A stretch of 20,966 nt of DNA, taken from the IMG/VR virus record IMGVR_UViG_3300028706_000049, positions 1-20,966 of that record. One strand, 5' to 3'. This document shows, one piece after another, positions 1 to 7,544 of this stretch. The notes below the pieces were generated by a model. That model saw only the letters and a list, made by a program, of their open reading frames with translations, made no database searches and had not been told where the DNA came from. The position numbers and the translations under genes are program-made. The DNA comes from a virus. How positions within the stretch are numbered: position 1 is the first letter of the stretch; each line of letters starts with the position of its first letter.

Positions 1-789
1 AGATTTAGACTGATACCCCATCGAAATACTATTAGCACCACTAGCCCCATAACTTGCGGTGTTGTTATCTATAACCGTTGCAAAGCTGTCAGTACCAGAT
101 GCGTAGGAATTTCCAAGTGCGACTGCTGCTACACCAGTCGATTGCGCTGTCCAACCAATAGCTACTGCTTCATTAGCAGTTGCGTCTGTATTAGCCCCTA
201 AAGCAGTTGAACCATATGCAGATGCTACTGATAAACGCCCAATTGCTGTGCCGTATTGACCCGCTGAAGTATTTCTCCCAATAGCAATTCCATCACTTCC
301 ACTAACAGTTGCAGAAGTGCTTATTGCTACTGCATTAGCATCACTAGCAGAAGAACCAGACACGGCTCCACTGCCAATAGCTACAGCATTAGCACCACTT
401 GCAGTTGGATCAGTAGCACTTGAAGGGTTAGCAGCATAAAGATCAGGGTCACCACCACCAGAAGCAGCCGCCCAAGTCAAACCACCAGTATTACCTGATT
501 GCGCAGTCAGCACATAGCCGTTGGTTGGACTGTTTGATATCTTTAGATTGGCCTCATCGACCACGTTGTCAGCTATGACCGTAGCGCCATCGCCTGTCGA
601 TGTAACTTCACCGCTGTGGTTTGGATGCGTATAAGTTGTATAACCTAAACTAGTCCATGCAGTAGAGCCATCACCAATTTTTAACTTGCCTGTATCAGTT
701 TCATAACCTTGCTCACCCTGAGAAAGTGTGGGGTTACTGCTAGTCCAGTTAGAGGCAGTGTCTCTACGTATTTGTATTTTATTTGCCAT
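1..789 (-). CDS. Tail fibre with YadA-like repeats (partial, runs off left edge)
   Basis: Frame open from the ATG at 789 to the window edge (263 codons, no stop seen). Residues 1-50 (MANKIQIRRDTASNW..., then GYETDTGKLKIGDG) match the N-terminal module found on many phage fibres and on the major tropism determinant (Mtd_N-like), which usually attaches a fibre to the virion. From about residue 135 there are roughly eight degenerate repeats of about 14 residues with the core AVAIG/TALG/VALG, as in the left-handed beta-roll heads of YadA-type trimeric adhesins. The start overlaps the stop of the upstream gene by one base (TAATG). Likely role: host receptor binding as a trimer. Family resemblance is clear by eye; the receptor is unknown and the C-terminal tip is missing. 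Confidence 0.8.
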   Translation of the reverse strand, partial: MANKIQIRRDTASNWTSSNPTLSQGEQGYETDTGKLKIGDGSTAWTSLGYTTYTHPNHSGEVTSTGDGATVIADNVVDEANLKISNSPTNGYVLTAQSGNTGGLTWAAASGGGDPDLYAANPSSATDPTASGANAVAIGSGAVSGSSASDANAVAISTSATVSGSDGIAIGRNTSAGQYGTAIGRLSVASAYGSTALGANTDATANEAVAIGWTAQSTGVAAVALGNSYASGTDSFATVIDNNTASYGASGANSISMGYQSKS

Positions 790-1163
790 TAGGCAGAACC
801 CCCATCAATATCACCTAGAGTAGTGTCGTAGGTAGAAGCTGCTGCACCACCATCAATAAGTCTATCTATAATATCATCTGCAGTAGCGGTCACAAAAACC
901 TTTGCGTTACCAGATAAGTTAATAGCATTATTGGAGTTAGAGCTTTCTGTAACCACCCTAGTTAATGTTGTGCCTGATGCAGTATATACACCAGTTCCTA
1001 TCTCAAAAGCTGTAGAATCTTCAATCGTATATCTTATAGTAGTACCGTCAGTCACCCCTGCAGAAGCAAAACTTTGATAGCCAGACTCAGCACTGCCCAA
1101 TGTTATTGTGCCAGTACCAGTAGTGCTAGTTCCCATTTTTGCTCTATTTACAAGAGTGACCAT
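789..1163 (-). CDS. Small virion-associated structural protein, 124 aa
   Basis: The protein begins MVTLVNRAKMGTSTTGTGTI and is rich in Thr, Ser and Gly, with alternating beta-type segments (RYTIEDSTAFEIGTGVYT, AKVFVTATADD). Proteins with the same opening and layout recur next to tail-fibre genes in marine and other phages, usually annotated only as structural or hypothetical. AGGA sits 8 bases before the ATG. The gene is translationally coupled to the fibre gene through a TAATG overlap, which suggests that it assembles with or near the fibre. No catalytic motif is visible. The exact role is unknown. Confidence 0.75.
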   Translation of the reverse strand: MVTLVNRAKMGTSTTGTGTITLGSAESGYQSFASAGVTDGTTIRYTIEDSTAFEIGTGVYTASGTTLTRVVTESSNSNNAINLSGNAKVFVTATADDIIDRLIDGGAAASTYDTTLGDIDGGSA

Positions 1164-1173
1164 CAGTTAAATC

Positions 1174-1611
1174 CTATGTAAGTTGGATTACACCATTAGT
1201 AGCATTAAAGTCTACAGTGAAACTATCGCCATCGTTTAGTGTAAGAGATGAACCATAATCATAGTAACCAACAATAGGATCAGCAGGTGCTGTTACCGTA
1301 TCATCATAAATATAAATATAACGGAACGGGCCAGTTGATCCACCCGTCGATGTCAGTGTGATGTCGGAAAGAACTAACTTATATGTGCCGCTTGCCTGTG
1401 CAGATGAAGTAGTTGTAATACTACGGGAAGATAAATTACTATAACTTACCTGTGTAATATTACTTAATGTACCATTACCATCTGTTGCAGGGTTAGGTGA
1501 CTCAGATGCAGGTGCTGTATTAGACAGTGCAACTACAAACTGATCGGACTCTAGGTCCATATTATGAACTGCGTTCTTAACGAAGTCATTTACTTTATTA
1601 AACGATGCCAT
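1174..1611 (-). CDS. Structural protein, 145 aa (paralogue of the next upstream gene)
   Basis: Starts MASFNKVNDFVKNAVHNMDL after a strong TAAGGAG ribosome binding site. The body is beta-rich and low in charge, with a short helical N-terminus, a central SNITQVSYSN segment and a final strand pattern (GDSFTVDFNATNGVIQL). The neighbouring protein at 1624-2061 has the same length (145 aa) and the same order: helical start, a D-L-x-x-D-x-x-x-V-A-L segment near residue 20, and a C-terminal FT(I/V)xF...N(A/G)(V/I)I motif. This suggests a tandem duplication. Its place between capsid and fibre genes fits a head decoration, adaptor or tail component. No specific function can be assigned. Confidence 0.75.
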   Translation of the reverse strand: MASFNKVNDFVKNAVHNMDLESDQFVVALSNTAPASESPNPATDGNGTLSNITQVSYSNLSSRSITTTSSAQASGTYKLVLSDITLTSTGGSTGPFRYIYIYDDTVTAPADPIVGYYDYGSSLTLNDGDSFTVDFNATNGVIQLT

Positions 1612-1623
1612 TTTGTTTACTCC

Positions 1624-2061
1624 TTATGCAATACGTATTATGGCGTTAGATGCGTCTGCTGTGGGAAACTGTATTGTAAAATCCCCATTGATAGATTTTT
1701 TAGTACTACCAAAAGCTATTACAGCGATAGCCCTATTAGATTTGGATGAGTTATATATGATACACCCATCAGCAGAAACAGTTACAGATGACCATGTTGT
1801 ATTGTCATAATCGACTATGGCAGTAGAACCACTTAAAGTGATAGAGGGATTAGCAAGGGTATTACCTGTTGCTGTGTACCCTACTCCTACAGCTTCGTCG
1901 GAATTTCCTGTAACGTCTGAATAGTTAGTTGTACCTGCATTATATGTACCTGTTGGAGATACTTTAATTAATGCAACCTTTATTGTATCGGTGTCCAAAT
2001 CATGTGTACCACCAAGCAGTTCTTGTTTAAATGTGTTACAAACCGCTGTTGTAATTCCCAT
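1624..2061 (-). CDS. Structural protein, 145 aa (paralogue of the adjacent gene)
   Basis: The ATG at 2061 (MGITTAVCNTFKQELL) is preferred over an in-frame start 45 bases upstream because AAAGG lies about 8 bases before it and the upstream extension (MGCLIVAHLSIKG) is formed by the stem-loop at 2081-2108. The protein has the segment HDLDTDTIKVAL near residue 20, then Gly/Thr-rich beta segments and a C-terminal FTIQFPTADASNAIIRIA. Layout and length match the 145-aa protein just downstream. It is the first gene after the capsid gene in the late transcript, so it is probably made in quantity. Role inferred only as a virion structural component. Confidence 0.77.
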   Translation of the reverse strand: MGITTAVCNTFKQELLGGTHDLDTDTIKVALIKVSPTGTYNAGTTNYSDVTGNSDEAVGVGYTATGNTLANPSITLSGSTAIVDYDNTTWSSVTVSADGCIIYNSSKSNRAIAVIAFGSTKKSINGDFTIQFPTADASNAIIRIA

Positions 2062-2080
2062 GTTTAAACCTTTTATAGAT

Positions 2081-2108
2081 AAGTGGGCCACAATTAAGCA
2101 GCCCACTT
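2081..2108 (-). terminator. Stem-loop after the capsid gene (attenuator or RNA processing site)
   Basis: AAGTGGGC at 2081-2088 and GCCCACTT at 2101-2108 form a perfect 8-bp stem with a 12-nt loop, 13 bases past the capsid stop on the minus strand. It is followed by ATCTATAAAAGG rather than a U-run, so it is not a classical intrinsic terminator. It could partly terminate, or stabilise the 3' end of the capsid message, as happens after capsid genes in other phages. Confidence 0.5.
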
Positions 2109-2120
2109 AAAGTTTTAAAG

Positions 2121-3191
2121 TTACGCCAAGTTATACTTAGCAGTAACTAGCGCCTCTGGACGCAAGATTTTGCGACCATATAGATGCATACCACGAACAA
2201 TGTCAGCAAAGCTGTCAGGGTCACGATAAGTTTCAGTCTTGTTGATCTGCTCGGCAGTAGCAACGGCTGAACTGTGACCAGCAACAATAACACCATAGTT
2301 AGTGTTTTGGTTGGCTGTTCCAGTAGTAGCAGCACCAGTACCTACAGATGGCAAGTTATTTGAAACGTACACGTTAAAGCCGTGGAAGTTTTTAATAACC
2401 AATCCGTTTTGTAGACCAGAACCACCGAAGTCGGCGTTCAAGAAACGTGAATCTTCATCACGAAGAACTTCCATCATCACTGGGTCAATTACGATCCAAC
2501 GACCTTGGGTGTCTACGTTTTGAGAATCCATCAAACGACTCATACGAGCTACAACCATTGCTGGTGAAGCGGTTGCGGTTGGCAGTGCAGTAGCACCGGG
2601 CAAACGAGCAGCAACTGGAATTGAGTGGTCGGCAGCACTTGCAGTAGTGATGTTACCAAAGTCACCCTTTTTCAGTTTATTGGCAGCAAGCAATTCGTCT
2701 GAACCTGCAGATGTGTTTGCTTTAGTGCCGTTAACTGTGTCGTTTACTACACCTGCATTTGCATGAAGTGCAGACTGTTTGTAACCTGACAAGTAGCCAA
2801 GAACATCTTGGTCATACTGATCAGCCAAACGATACGCAGCACGATCACTTGCAAGACTTTGGAAGTTTACGTGCGAATGAGCTTCTTCAATATCGTCAAT
2901 CTTGAAAGCAAAATAGTTAGCTTTATCAATTGTCAATGAGAAGTCGTTATCACTAAGGTCTTGAGTTGCAATAGTTGTACCACGTAGGTACGCTGTTACT
3001 GAAATCTCAGGTTCTTTAATGATCTTAACTGAATCACCCATCTGGGCAATCTCTCCGAAATAATCAGAGTTAGTAATAGCTTCACATACTGCAGATTTGC
3101 GAAAAGCAAGTTGCACCTGTTTGCTATAAATGACGGGCGAGAAATTACCATTAGGTAAGTTTGAGTAGCCCGAAGCCTTTCCAAATGCCAT
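2121..3191 (-). CDS. Major capsid protein, 356 aa
   Basis: Forms the icosahedral head shell. The sequence has the character of an HK97-fold coat protein: an N-terminal arm, a long central helix region (ASDRAAYRLADQYDQDVLGY, about residues 113-132), a variable Ala/Thr/Gly-rich insertion (about 150-205), then RWIVIDPVMMEVLRDEDSRF (about 231-250) and a C-terminal GFNVYVSNNLP segment followed by an acidic/basic tail. Length is typical. The position, directly after a scaffold gene and after portal and terminase, supports the call. It starts after AAAGGAG and is served by its own promoter near 3409-3436, which fits high expression. The identity rests on context and general fold pattern; the exact capsid subfamily is not resolved. 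Confidence 0.87.
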   Translation of the reverse strand: MAFGKASGYSNLPNGNFSPVIYSKQVQLAFRKSAVCEAITNSDYFGEIAQMGDSVKIIKEPEISVTAYLRGTTIATQDLSDNDFSLTIDKANYFAFKIDDIEEAHSHVNFQSLASDRAAYRLADQYDQDVLGYLSGYKQSALHANAGVVNDTVNGTKANTSAGSDELLAANKLKKGDFGNITTASAADHSIPVAARLPGATALPTATASPAMVVARMSRLMDSQNVDTQGRWIVIDPVMMEVLRDEDSRFLNADFGGSGLQNGLVIKNFHGFNVYVSNNLPSVGTGAATTGTANQNTNYGVIVAGHSSAVATAEQINKTETYRDPDSFADIVRGMHLYGRKILRPEALVTAKYNLA

Positions 3192-3358
3192 TTTAATTCT
3201 CCTTTAGCATAAAGATACAGATGCAAACCTTCAATCGTTACACAGAGGCTAACTCTACTAGGGTGCACTATTATAAGCATTGGCCTATGCTTAATCAAGT
3301 GGGCCATGAGACATTAGGTTGTCCGAAAGCGTATTGTTGTTTGCGTAGGATAGTTAAG

Positions 3359-3395
3359 GTATAGTGTGGGTAACTATAATAGGGCCACACTATAC
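3359..3395 (-). promoter_or_regulatory. 11-bp inverted repeat at the 5' end of the capsid leader
   Basis: GTATAGTGTGG (3359-3369) and CCACACTATAC (3385-3395) are perfect reverse complements around a 15-nt loop. The repeat begins about 7 bases downstream of the predicted transcription start of the capsid promoter, so the capsid mRNA would begin with this hairpin. It may protect the 5' end or serve as an operator. The leader continues about 200 bases to the capsid start with no other gene visible. Confidence 0.6.
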
Positions 3396-3408
3396 GATTG
3401 TACACATA

Positions 3409-3436
3409 GTTATACCAGAATATTTCTATATGTCAA
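3409..3436 (-). promoter_or_regulatory. Sigma70-like late promoter for the capsid gene
   Basis: On the minus strand TTGACA (3436-3431), a 16-bp spacer and TATAAC (3414-3409) form a near-consensus promoter. The surrounding bases CTATTGACAT and TATAACTATGT recur in the leftward promoter at 16112-16139, and TGGTATAACTA recurs at 14397-14407. It lies just past the scaffold stop (3443) and would give a separate capsid transcript. Confidence 0.65.
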
Positions 3437-3442
3437 TAGGTT

Positions 3443-4312
3443 TTATCGGGCAGAACCCGACATATCGTAAATAAATTTGCCTGTACGGATAGCTTCCATA
3501 ATGACATCAGCAGATTCTTCGTATTGGTGAGGTGTCATACTGTTAACGTCACTCTCTTTAAACACACCAGCTTCACTACTTGTATCTGGCTGACTTCTAC
3601 TATTACGACTATTTACTGATCGTGCCGCATCTTTTGCGTCACTAGTCTTTTTGGGTTTAATATTCATATCTGTTTTATACAGATCAATTGCCCTAGCAGC
3701 AGAACGAGAATCATGGTCATTTTCATATAGGGCATTTTGTACCCACTTAGGTTGCTCCTCTGCCCAAGTATGGAACTCATCACTGTCACGAATCTCACCA
3801 AAGTCAGGATGAATTTTCATCAATTCAACTTCAGCTTTCTCACGAGATGCAGTAGCTTTCATCTCATCAATTTCTTTTACACGATCCTCTAGTCCAGCAG
3901 ATTGCTCACGTGCCTTTTTAATTGCAATAGTTTCTACAATAGCTGCTACATCTGGATACTGTATAGCCCAAGCCTCAATGTCTTCGTCAGACTTAGGTAG
4001 TTTAATTTCTTTTTGGGTTACTTCTTTAAGTTGCTTTTGAACCTCATTAAATTTTTCTTCCCACTCTTTTTCTTTTTCCTGCACGTGGCGTCGAAGATCA
4101 CCATACCGTTTCTTAAAACTTTTTTCTTCCGCATTGGCTGGTTCAGCTTCTTGAGGTTCTTCCTCTTTAGCTTCACCCTTTTGCTCTGCGATAAGCTGTT
4201 CTAATTCTTCTTCTTCTTTTTTAATCTTTTCTTCGTTGCTGTACTTACGATTTGCAAATGCAACTTTCTTTTCAGGCTGTACTTCTGAAGCCATAGTATT
4301 AGTATCTGACAT
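3443..4312 (-). CDS. Capsid scaffold protein, 289 aa
   Basis: Highly charged and almost free of aromatic clusters, with a Glu/Lys-rich region (about residues 24-105, for example KKEEEELEQLIAEQK and KKRYGDLRRHVQEKEKEWEE) that should form a coiled coil. A second helical region follows (about 110-170, DEDIEAWAIQYPDVAAIVET), then a polar linker and a C-terminal helix (HQYEESADVIMEAIRTGKF), the part that often contacts the coat protein. Composition, length and position immediately before the major capsid gene are those of phage scaffolding proteins, which guide shell assembly and then leave. A RBS (AAGGAA) precedes the ATG. No protease domain is visible. Confidence 0.85.
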   Translation of the reverse strand: MSDTNTMASEVQPEKKVAFANRKYSNEEKIKKEEEELEQLIAEQKGEAKEEEPQEAEPANAEEKSFKKRYGDLRRHVQEKEKEWEEKFNEVQKQLKEVTQKEIKLPKSDEDIEAWAIQYPDVAAIVETIAIKKAREQSAGLEDRVKEIDEMKATASREKAEVELMKIHPDFGEIRDSDEFHTWAEEQPKWVQNALYENDHDSRSAARAIDLYKTDMNIKPKKTSDAKDAARSVNSRNSRSQPDTSSEAGVFKESDVNSMTPHQYEESADVIMEAIRTGKFIYDMSGSAR

Positions 4313-4321
4313 TATAGTTCC

Positions 4322-4381
4322 TTAAACTGGGGCCACCGTAGCCATGTTGGATGGGGGATGAGTAGCCAGCATATCTAGCAT
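4322..4381 (-). CDS. Possible 19-aa mini-gene between virion protein and scaffold genes
   Basis: ATG directly follows the stop of the 985-residue gene (TAA ATG) and reads MLDMLATHPPSNMATVAPV before TAA at 4322-4324, ending 9 bases before the scaffold ATG. It fills most of an otherwise unexplained 69-bp gap and keeps ribosomes moving between the two genes. No ribosome binding site at good spacing is visible, so it may be chance or a re-initiation relay. Low confidence. Confidence 0.25.
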   Translation of the reverse strand: MLDMLATHPPSNMATVAPV

Positions 4382-7339
4382 TTAGTATCGGGTTGCTAGT
4401 CCACCCTTCTTTTTGCCGAATTGTTTTTTAATCCAGCCACCAAGACCACCAGACTCATCTGTTTTCTTTGCAGATATTTTATCTTCTGGGTCTTTCCCTG
4501 TTTTTTCTATATCGTTTTGTCGCCTATTAGCAGTGGCAATAAAGTGTTGGGCTAATGCAGGATTACTTCTAGCCATATCTTTTTCCCATTCAGCGAGATT
4601 AGCATTAAAGTTTATTTCTGTATTGGGATTAGATTGATCTAACCTATTACTTTTTGAGCCTGTATCCCTTTTAGGTTTAGCTGCTTTTTCTTTAGGTGCT
4701 TTTTCTTCTGCTGTTTCTGTTGTATATTTTTTACCTTTATAGGTAAATGTTTTTTTATTTTCTTTTCTATTACGAGCAAATGCCTCACCAAAAGTTTCTT
4801 CTTTAGGGCGTAAACTACTCAACTTTTGTTCTACACTTGGTAGTTGCTCACGACCACGAGGATCAGCATAGTCGTTATAATCTACTTTAGCAGCACGTTT
4901 AGCTTCATTAGTAGGTACGTAACCTCTATCTGTAGTTACCTCACTAACAGGCTTAACAGTTGGTGCTGTTGCAGGTATACTAAGTGGGGGCCGACCAAAT
5001 GAGTTTCTTCCTCTTACTGCTGGACCTGTTTGTAGTGCAGACGCATCTGTTTGAGGTTCAGGTACATTAGATGCATCTTCAGCATCTTCAGCACGTCTGC
5101 GATCAATATCACTCATTACTGTATTTGCATTTGCAATTGTGGCATCAATATCTTGATTTAGTACTCTGGTTTGAGCATCTTTATCTAATAGTCTTAATGC
5201 TTTATCTAGTAATGAAGTGTTTTCTTTCGAGCCTTCTGGAGCTGGTACAACTTTTTGTGGTGCAGTACCACGACCAAATGCAGCTAATGTATTTGCTGTA
5301 TCTTGTCGTTCAAATGGATCAGCACCAGTAAATCTTCGTGATATACGTGGGTCAGCAGGTACAGGACCATAAGAAGGTGTGCCAGTGTCTGTATCCATAT
5401 ACTCAGGCACAGCAGAAAAACTAGGTGGTACAGGGGCTAGTTGCATATCCGTAGTTACTACATCTGTTTTTCTAGGCGGTGCATTTACTATAGATTCAAC
5501 AGGTTGTGTTGTTGTAGGCTGTTGTCTATATTGACTAGCTGCATCTAAACTACCTACATATGCATCAGTAACAGGTGCAGGTTGTTGTGTTAGTTCTACC
5601 TGTGGTGTAGCCGACCCATCACCATAAAATGCCTTACGAATTTCTGGGTAATCCTTGCGATACTTTTCGTCTGCATCTGATACAAAATTAGGGTCATTAC
5701 TTGCTACATCATAATCACCGCCTGTAAAACTGTCTCCCCCTTGGCTTGAAGCAAGTCTTTGTGTTAAATAATTACTTGCATCCATTGCTGCCTCAGTTGG
5801 TATAGTTGCTTTACCACCATCTAATTCAGATTGCTTTGGTCCAGATATTAATTGTGGAGATATTGCACTATCTATTTCAGGTTCTTCTGCAACAGGACGT
5901 GCTCGTGGTCTAAGTGAAACTTCTACAGCACCACTTTGTACGTTTGCATTAACAGACGCAATTACCTGCTCTTCAGGTACACCAAGTACATTAGCAATCC
6001 CATCAATAATAGGGTCAAGGAAGCCTAGCATACCAGACTTAGTTAACTCTTCTTTTGCGGCAGTAAGTGTAGTTTTATATTCTGCAGACAGGCCACCTCT
6101 AGCAAGGGCAGCATCAATAGCAGCTACAATATTTTTATCTTGATGTCTCATCATCAGATTACCAGCTAGACCTACTGGCCCCATTAACATCATAGCACCT
6201 TTTGTTATTAGTCTAGATGTTCCTGTAACACTACCTAGCTCATCAATTAATTTATCTGTAGACATAGAAGCCCAATTTTTAGCTTCTGGTGGCTTTGGCT
6301 TTAAAAAGTCTGGTACTTCATATGTATCTTTTTCTTGAGCTTGGGCTATTTCATTTACCTTAGATGCCACTTCATTTGTATTAGCAGAAGAGTCTTCCGC
6401 TGTATATAATGTGTAACCATCTGGAATTGGAAATACAGGTGATCCACCAATAAAGGGCATAAGAACACTTTTACCTTCTTCATTACGGTACTCTTTAAAT
6501 GATATTTTACTTTCACCCATAATACCACTAAAATCTAAATTAATGGGTTCTGGTGCTTCTCTTTCTGGCAACAGCCTACGTGTAGTTTTAAACACAGGCT
6601 GTTGAGCATCTTGATCTGTTGGTTGCGCATACGTAGGTTGTTGCTCAGTACGTCTGGCTGTAGTTGATCGTCTTACAAATCCACCATCTGCCATCTCTAA
6701 TTCTTCACCAGTATCACCAGCAACTACAATAAGATCAGCCATACTAAACGGCATATCGTCAGGCATAGTGGCTTCATCACCATTACCCATTTGACCCATG
6801 GCATCCATACGTTTCAAACCCATCTTAGCTTCTTGACGCATTTGCATTAGTTTATCTAGACCAATGTACCGTGTTACATCTTCAGGAAAAACAAACTCAC
6901 CTTCACTGACCATAGCAGGTACATCGTCACGAACACCCTCCTTAGTCCCACCAATAGGAACTTCATTCCCAGATACTTCGTCTACTTCACCACCCTCATC
7001 TCTGAGGCCACCATCTTCAAAAATTTCCATTTGTTGTTCTAGCATTGGGGTTCCACCTTGGTTAAATTTTAAACTATCACTGCGTTTACGTGCAGCTTGT
7101 TCTGCCTCTTCTTTATTTTTATGTACACTAGTAGGCTCAATAAGACCTGCTTCTAACATAAGTATTAGTGTATCATCGTCGTATCTATGACCCTCGTGTA
7201 TACTAGGAATATTTATCCACTGACCTTTGTATTTAAAAGTAGTAGATTTTTCAGACACCATTTCACCTTCAGGAGTTTCATATACATCCCTTCCTGCCTG
7301 TGTTTTTTTATTTGTTTTTGTGCCTACCGTATCAGCCAT
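4382..7339 (-). CDS. Large virion-associated protein, 985 aa, function unknown
   Basis: Two conserved-looking blocks stand out. Residues about 33-90 (TTFKYKGQWINIPSIHEGHR...) resemble a short module repeated in many phage virion proteins. Residues about 130-200 hold DDVPAMVSEGEFVFPEDVTR followed by YIGLDKLMQMRQEAKMGLKR, a signature I associate with large structural proteins of marine phages. Residues about 375-410 contain a short hydrophobic stretch (GAMMLMGPVGLAGNLMM). The remainder is low-complexity, rich in Pro, Thr, Gln, Asp and Ala, and ends in a basic glycine tail (KKQFGKKKGGLATRY). GAGG precedes the ATG, which overlaps the upstream gene by 8 bases. The position between portal and scaffold suggests an internal or connector-associated virion protein. 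The disordered middle would be a poor enzyme, and no lysozyme or protease motif was seen. Confidence 0.8.
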   Translation of the reverse strand: MADTVGTKTNKKTQAGRDVYETPEGEMVSEKSTTFKYKGQWINIPSIHEGHRYDDDTLILMLEAGLIEPTSVHKNKEEAEQAARKRSDSLKFNQGGTPMLEQQMEIFEDGGLRDEGGEVDEVSGNEVPIGGTKEGVRDDVPAMVSEGEFVFPEDVTRYIGLDKLMQMRQEAKMGLKRMDAMGQMGNGDEATMPDDMPFSMADLIVVAGDTGEELEMADGGFVRRSTTARRTEQQPTYAQPTDQDAQQPVFKTTRRLLPEREAPEPINLDFSGIMGESKISFKEYRNEEGKSVLMPFIGGSPVFPIPDGYTLYTAEDSSANTNEVASKVNEIAQAQEKDTYEVPDFLKPKPPEAKNWASMSTDKLIDELGSVTGTSRLITKGAMMLMGPVGLAGNLMMRHQDKNIVAAIDAALARGGLSAEYKTTLTAAKEELTKSGMLGFLDPIIDGIANVLGVPEEQVIASVNANVQSGAVEVSLRPRARPVAEEPEIDSAISPQLISGPKQSELDGGKATIPTEAAMDASNYLTQRLASSQGGDSFTGGDYDVASNDPNFVSDADEKYRKDYPEIRKAFYGDGSATPQVELTQQPAPVTDAYVGSLDAASQYRQQPTTTQPVESIVNAPPRKTDVVTTDMQLAPVPPSFSAVPEYMDTDTGTPSYGPVPADPRISRRFTGADPFERQDTANTLAAFGRGTAPQKVVPAPEGSKENTSLLDKALRLLDKDAQTRVLNQDIDATIANANTVMSDIDRRRAEDAEDASNVPEPQTDASALQTGPAVRGRNSFGRPPLSIPATAPTVKPVSEVTTDRGYVPTNEAKRAAKVDYNDYADPRGREQLPSVEQKLSSLRPKEETFGEAFARNRKENKKTFTYKGKKYTTETAEEKAPKEKAAKPKRDTGSKSNRLDQSNPNTEINFNANLAEWEKDMARSNPALAQHFIATANRRQNDIEKTGKDPEDKISAKKTDESGGLGGWIKKQFGKKKGGLATRY

Positions 7340-7544
7340 GTTTTAAAACCTCATCTCGTAGTAATTGTAATCTACGTAATTGATATATGGCACCCTGTGC
7401 TCTATACATAGCAATACTGTTATCAGATTGTTCCATAGCACGATGCTGCTGTGCTATTACTGTATCTAAATACTTACTGAACTGTTCCCATTGCTGGTGG
7501 TTGTTCACCAGACCCTTGAGACTGCTCAACTGCTCCTTGCTCAT
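7332..7544 (-). CDS. Small helical protein, 70 aa, overlapping the portal gene
   Basis: Reads MSKEQLSSLKGLVNNHQQWE and ends with RRLQLLRDEVLKHG. It is all-helical, amphipathic and Gln/Leu-rich, and resembles a small protein that recurs immediately after portal genes in marine phages. Its first 71 bases lie inside the C-terminal part of the portal gene in another frame, and its stop overlaps the ATG of the 985-residue gene. A GTG six bases upstream is an alternative start. The Gln/Pro-rich portal tail is permissive to such overlap. The role is unknown; a portal accessory or head-completion factor is a guess from context. Confidence 0.65.
   Translation of the reverse strand: MSKEQLSSLKGLVNNHQQWEQFSKYLDTVIAQQHRAMEQSDNSIAMYRAQGAIYQLRRLQLLRDEVLKHG

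Noticed and set aside
2996-3307. 103-codon frame overlapping the capsid start
   Set aside because: It is out of frame with the well-supported capsid gene and has no RBS or family resemblance.
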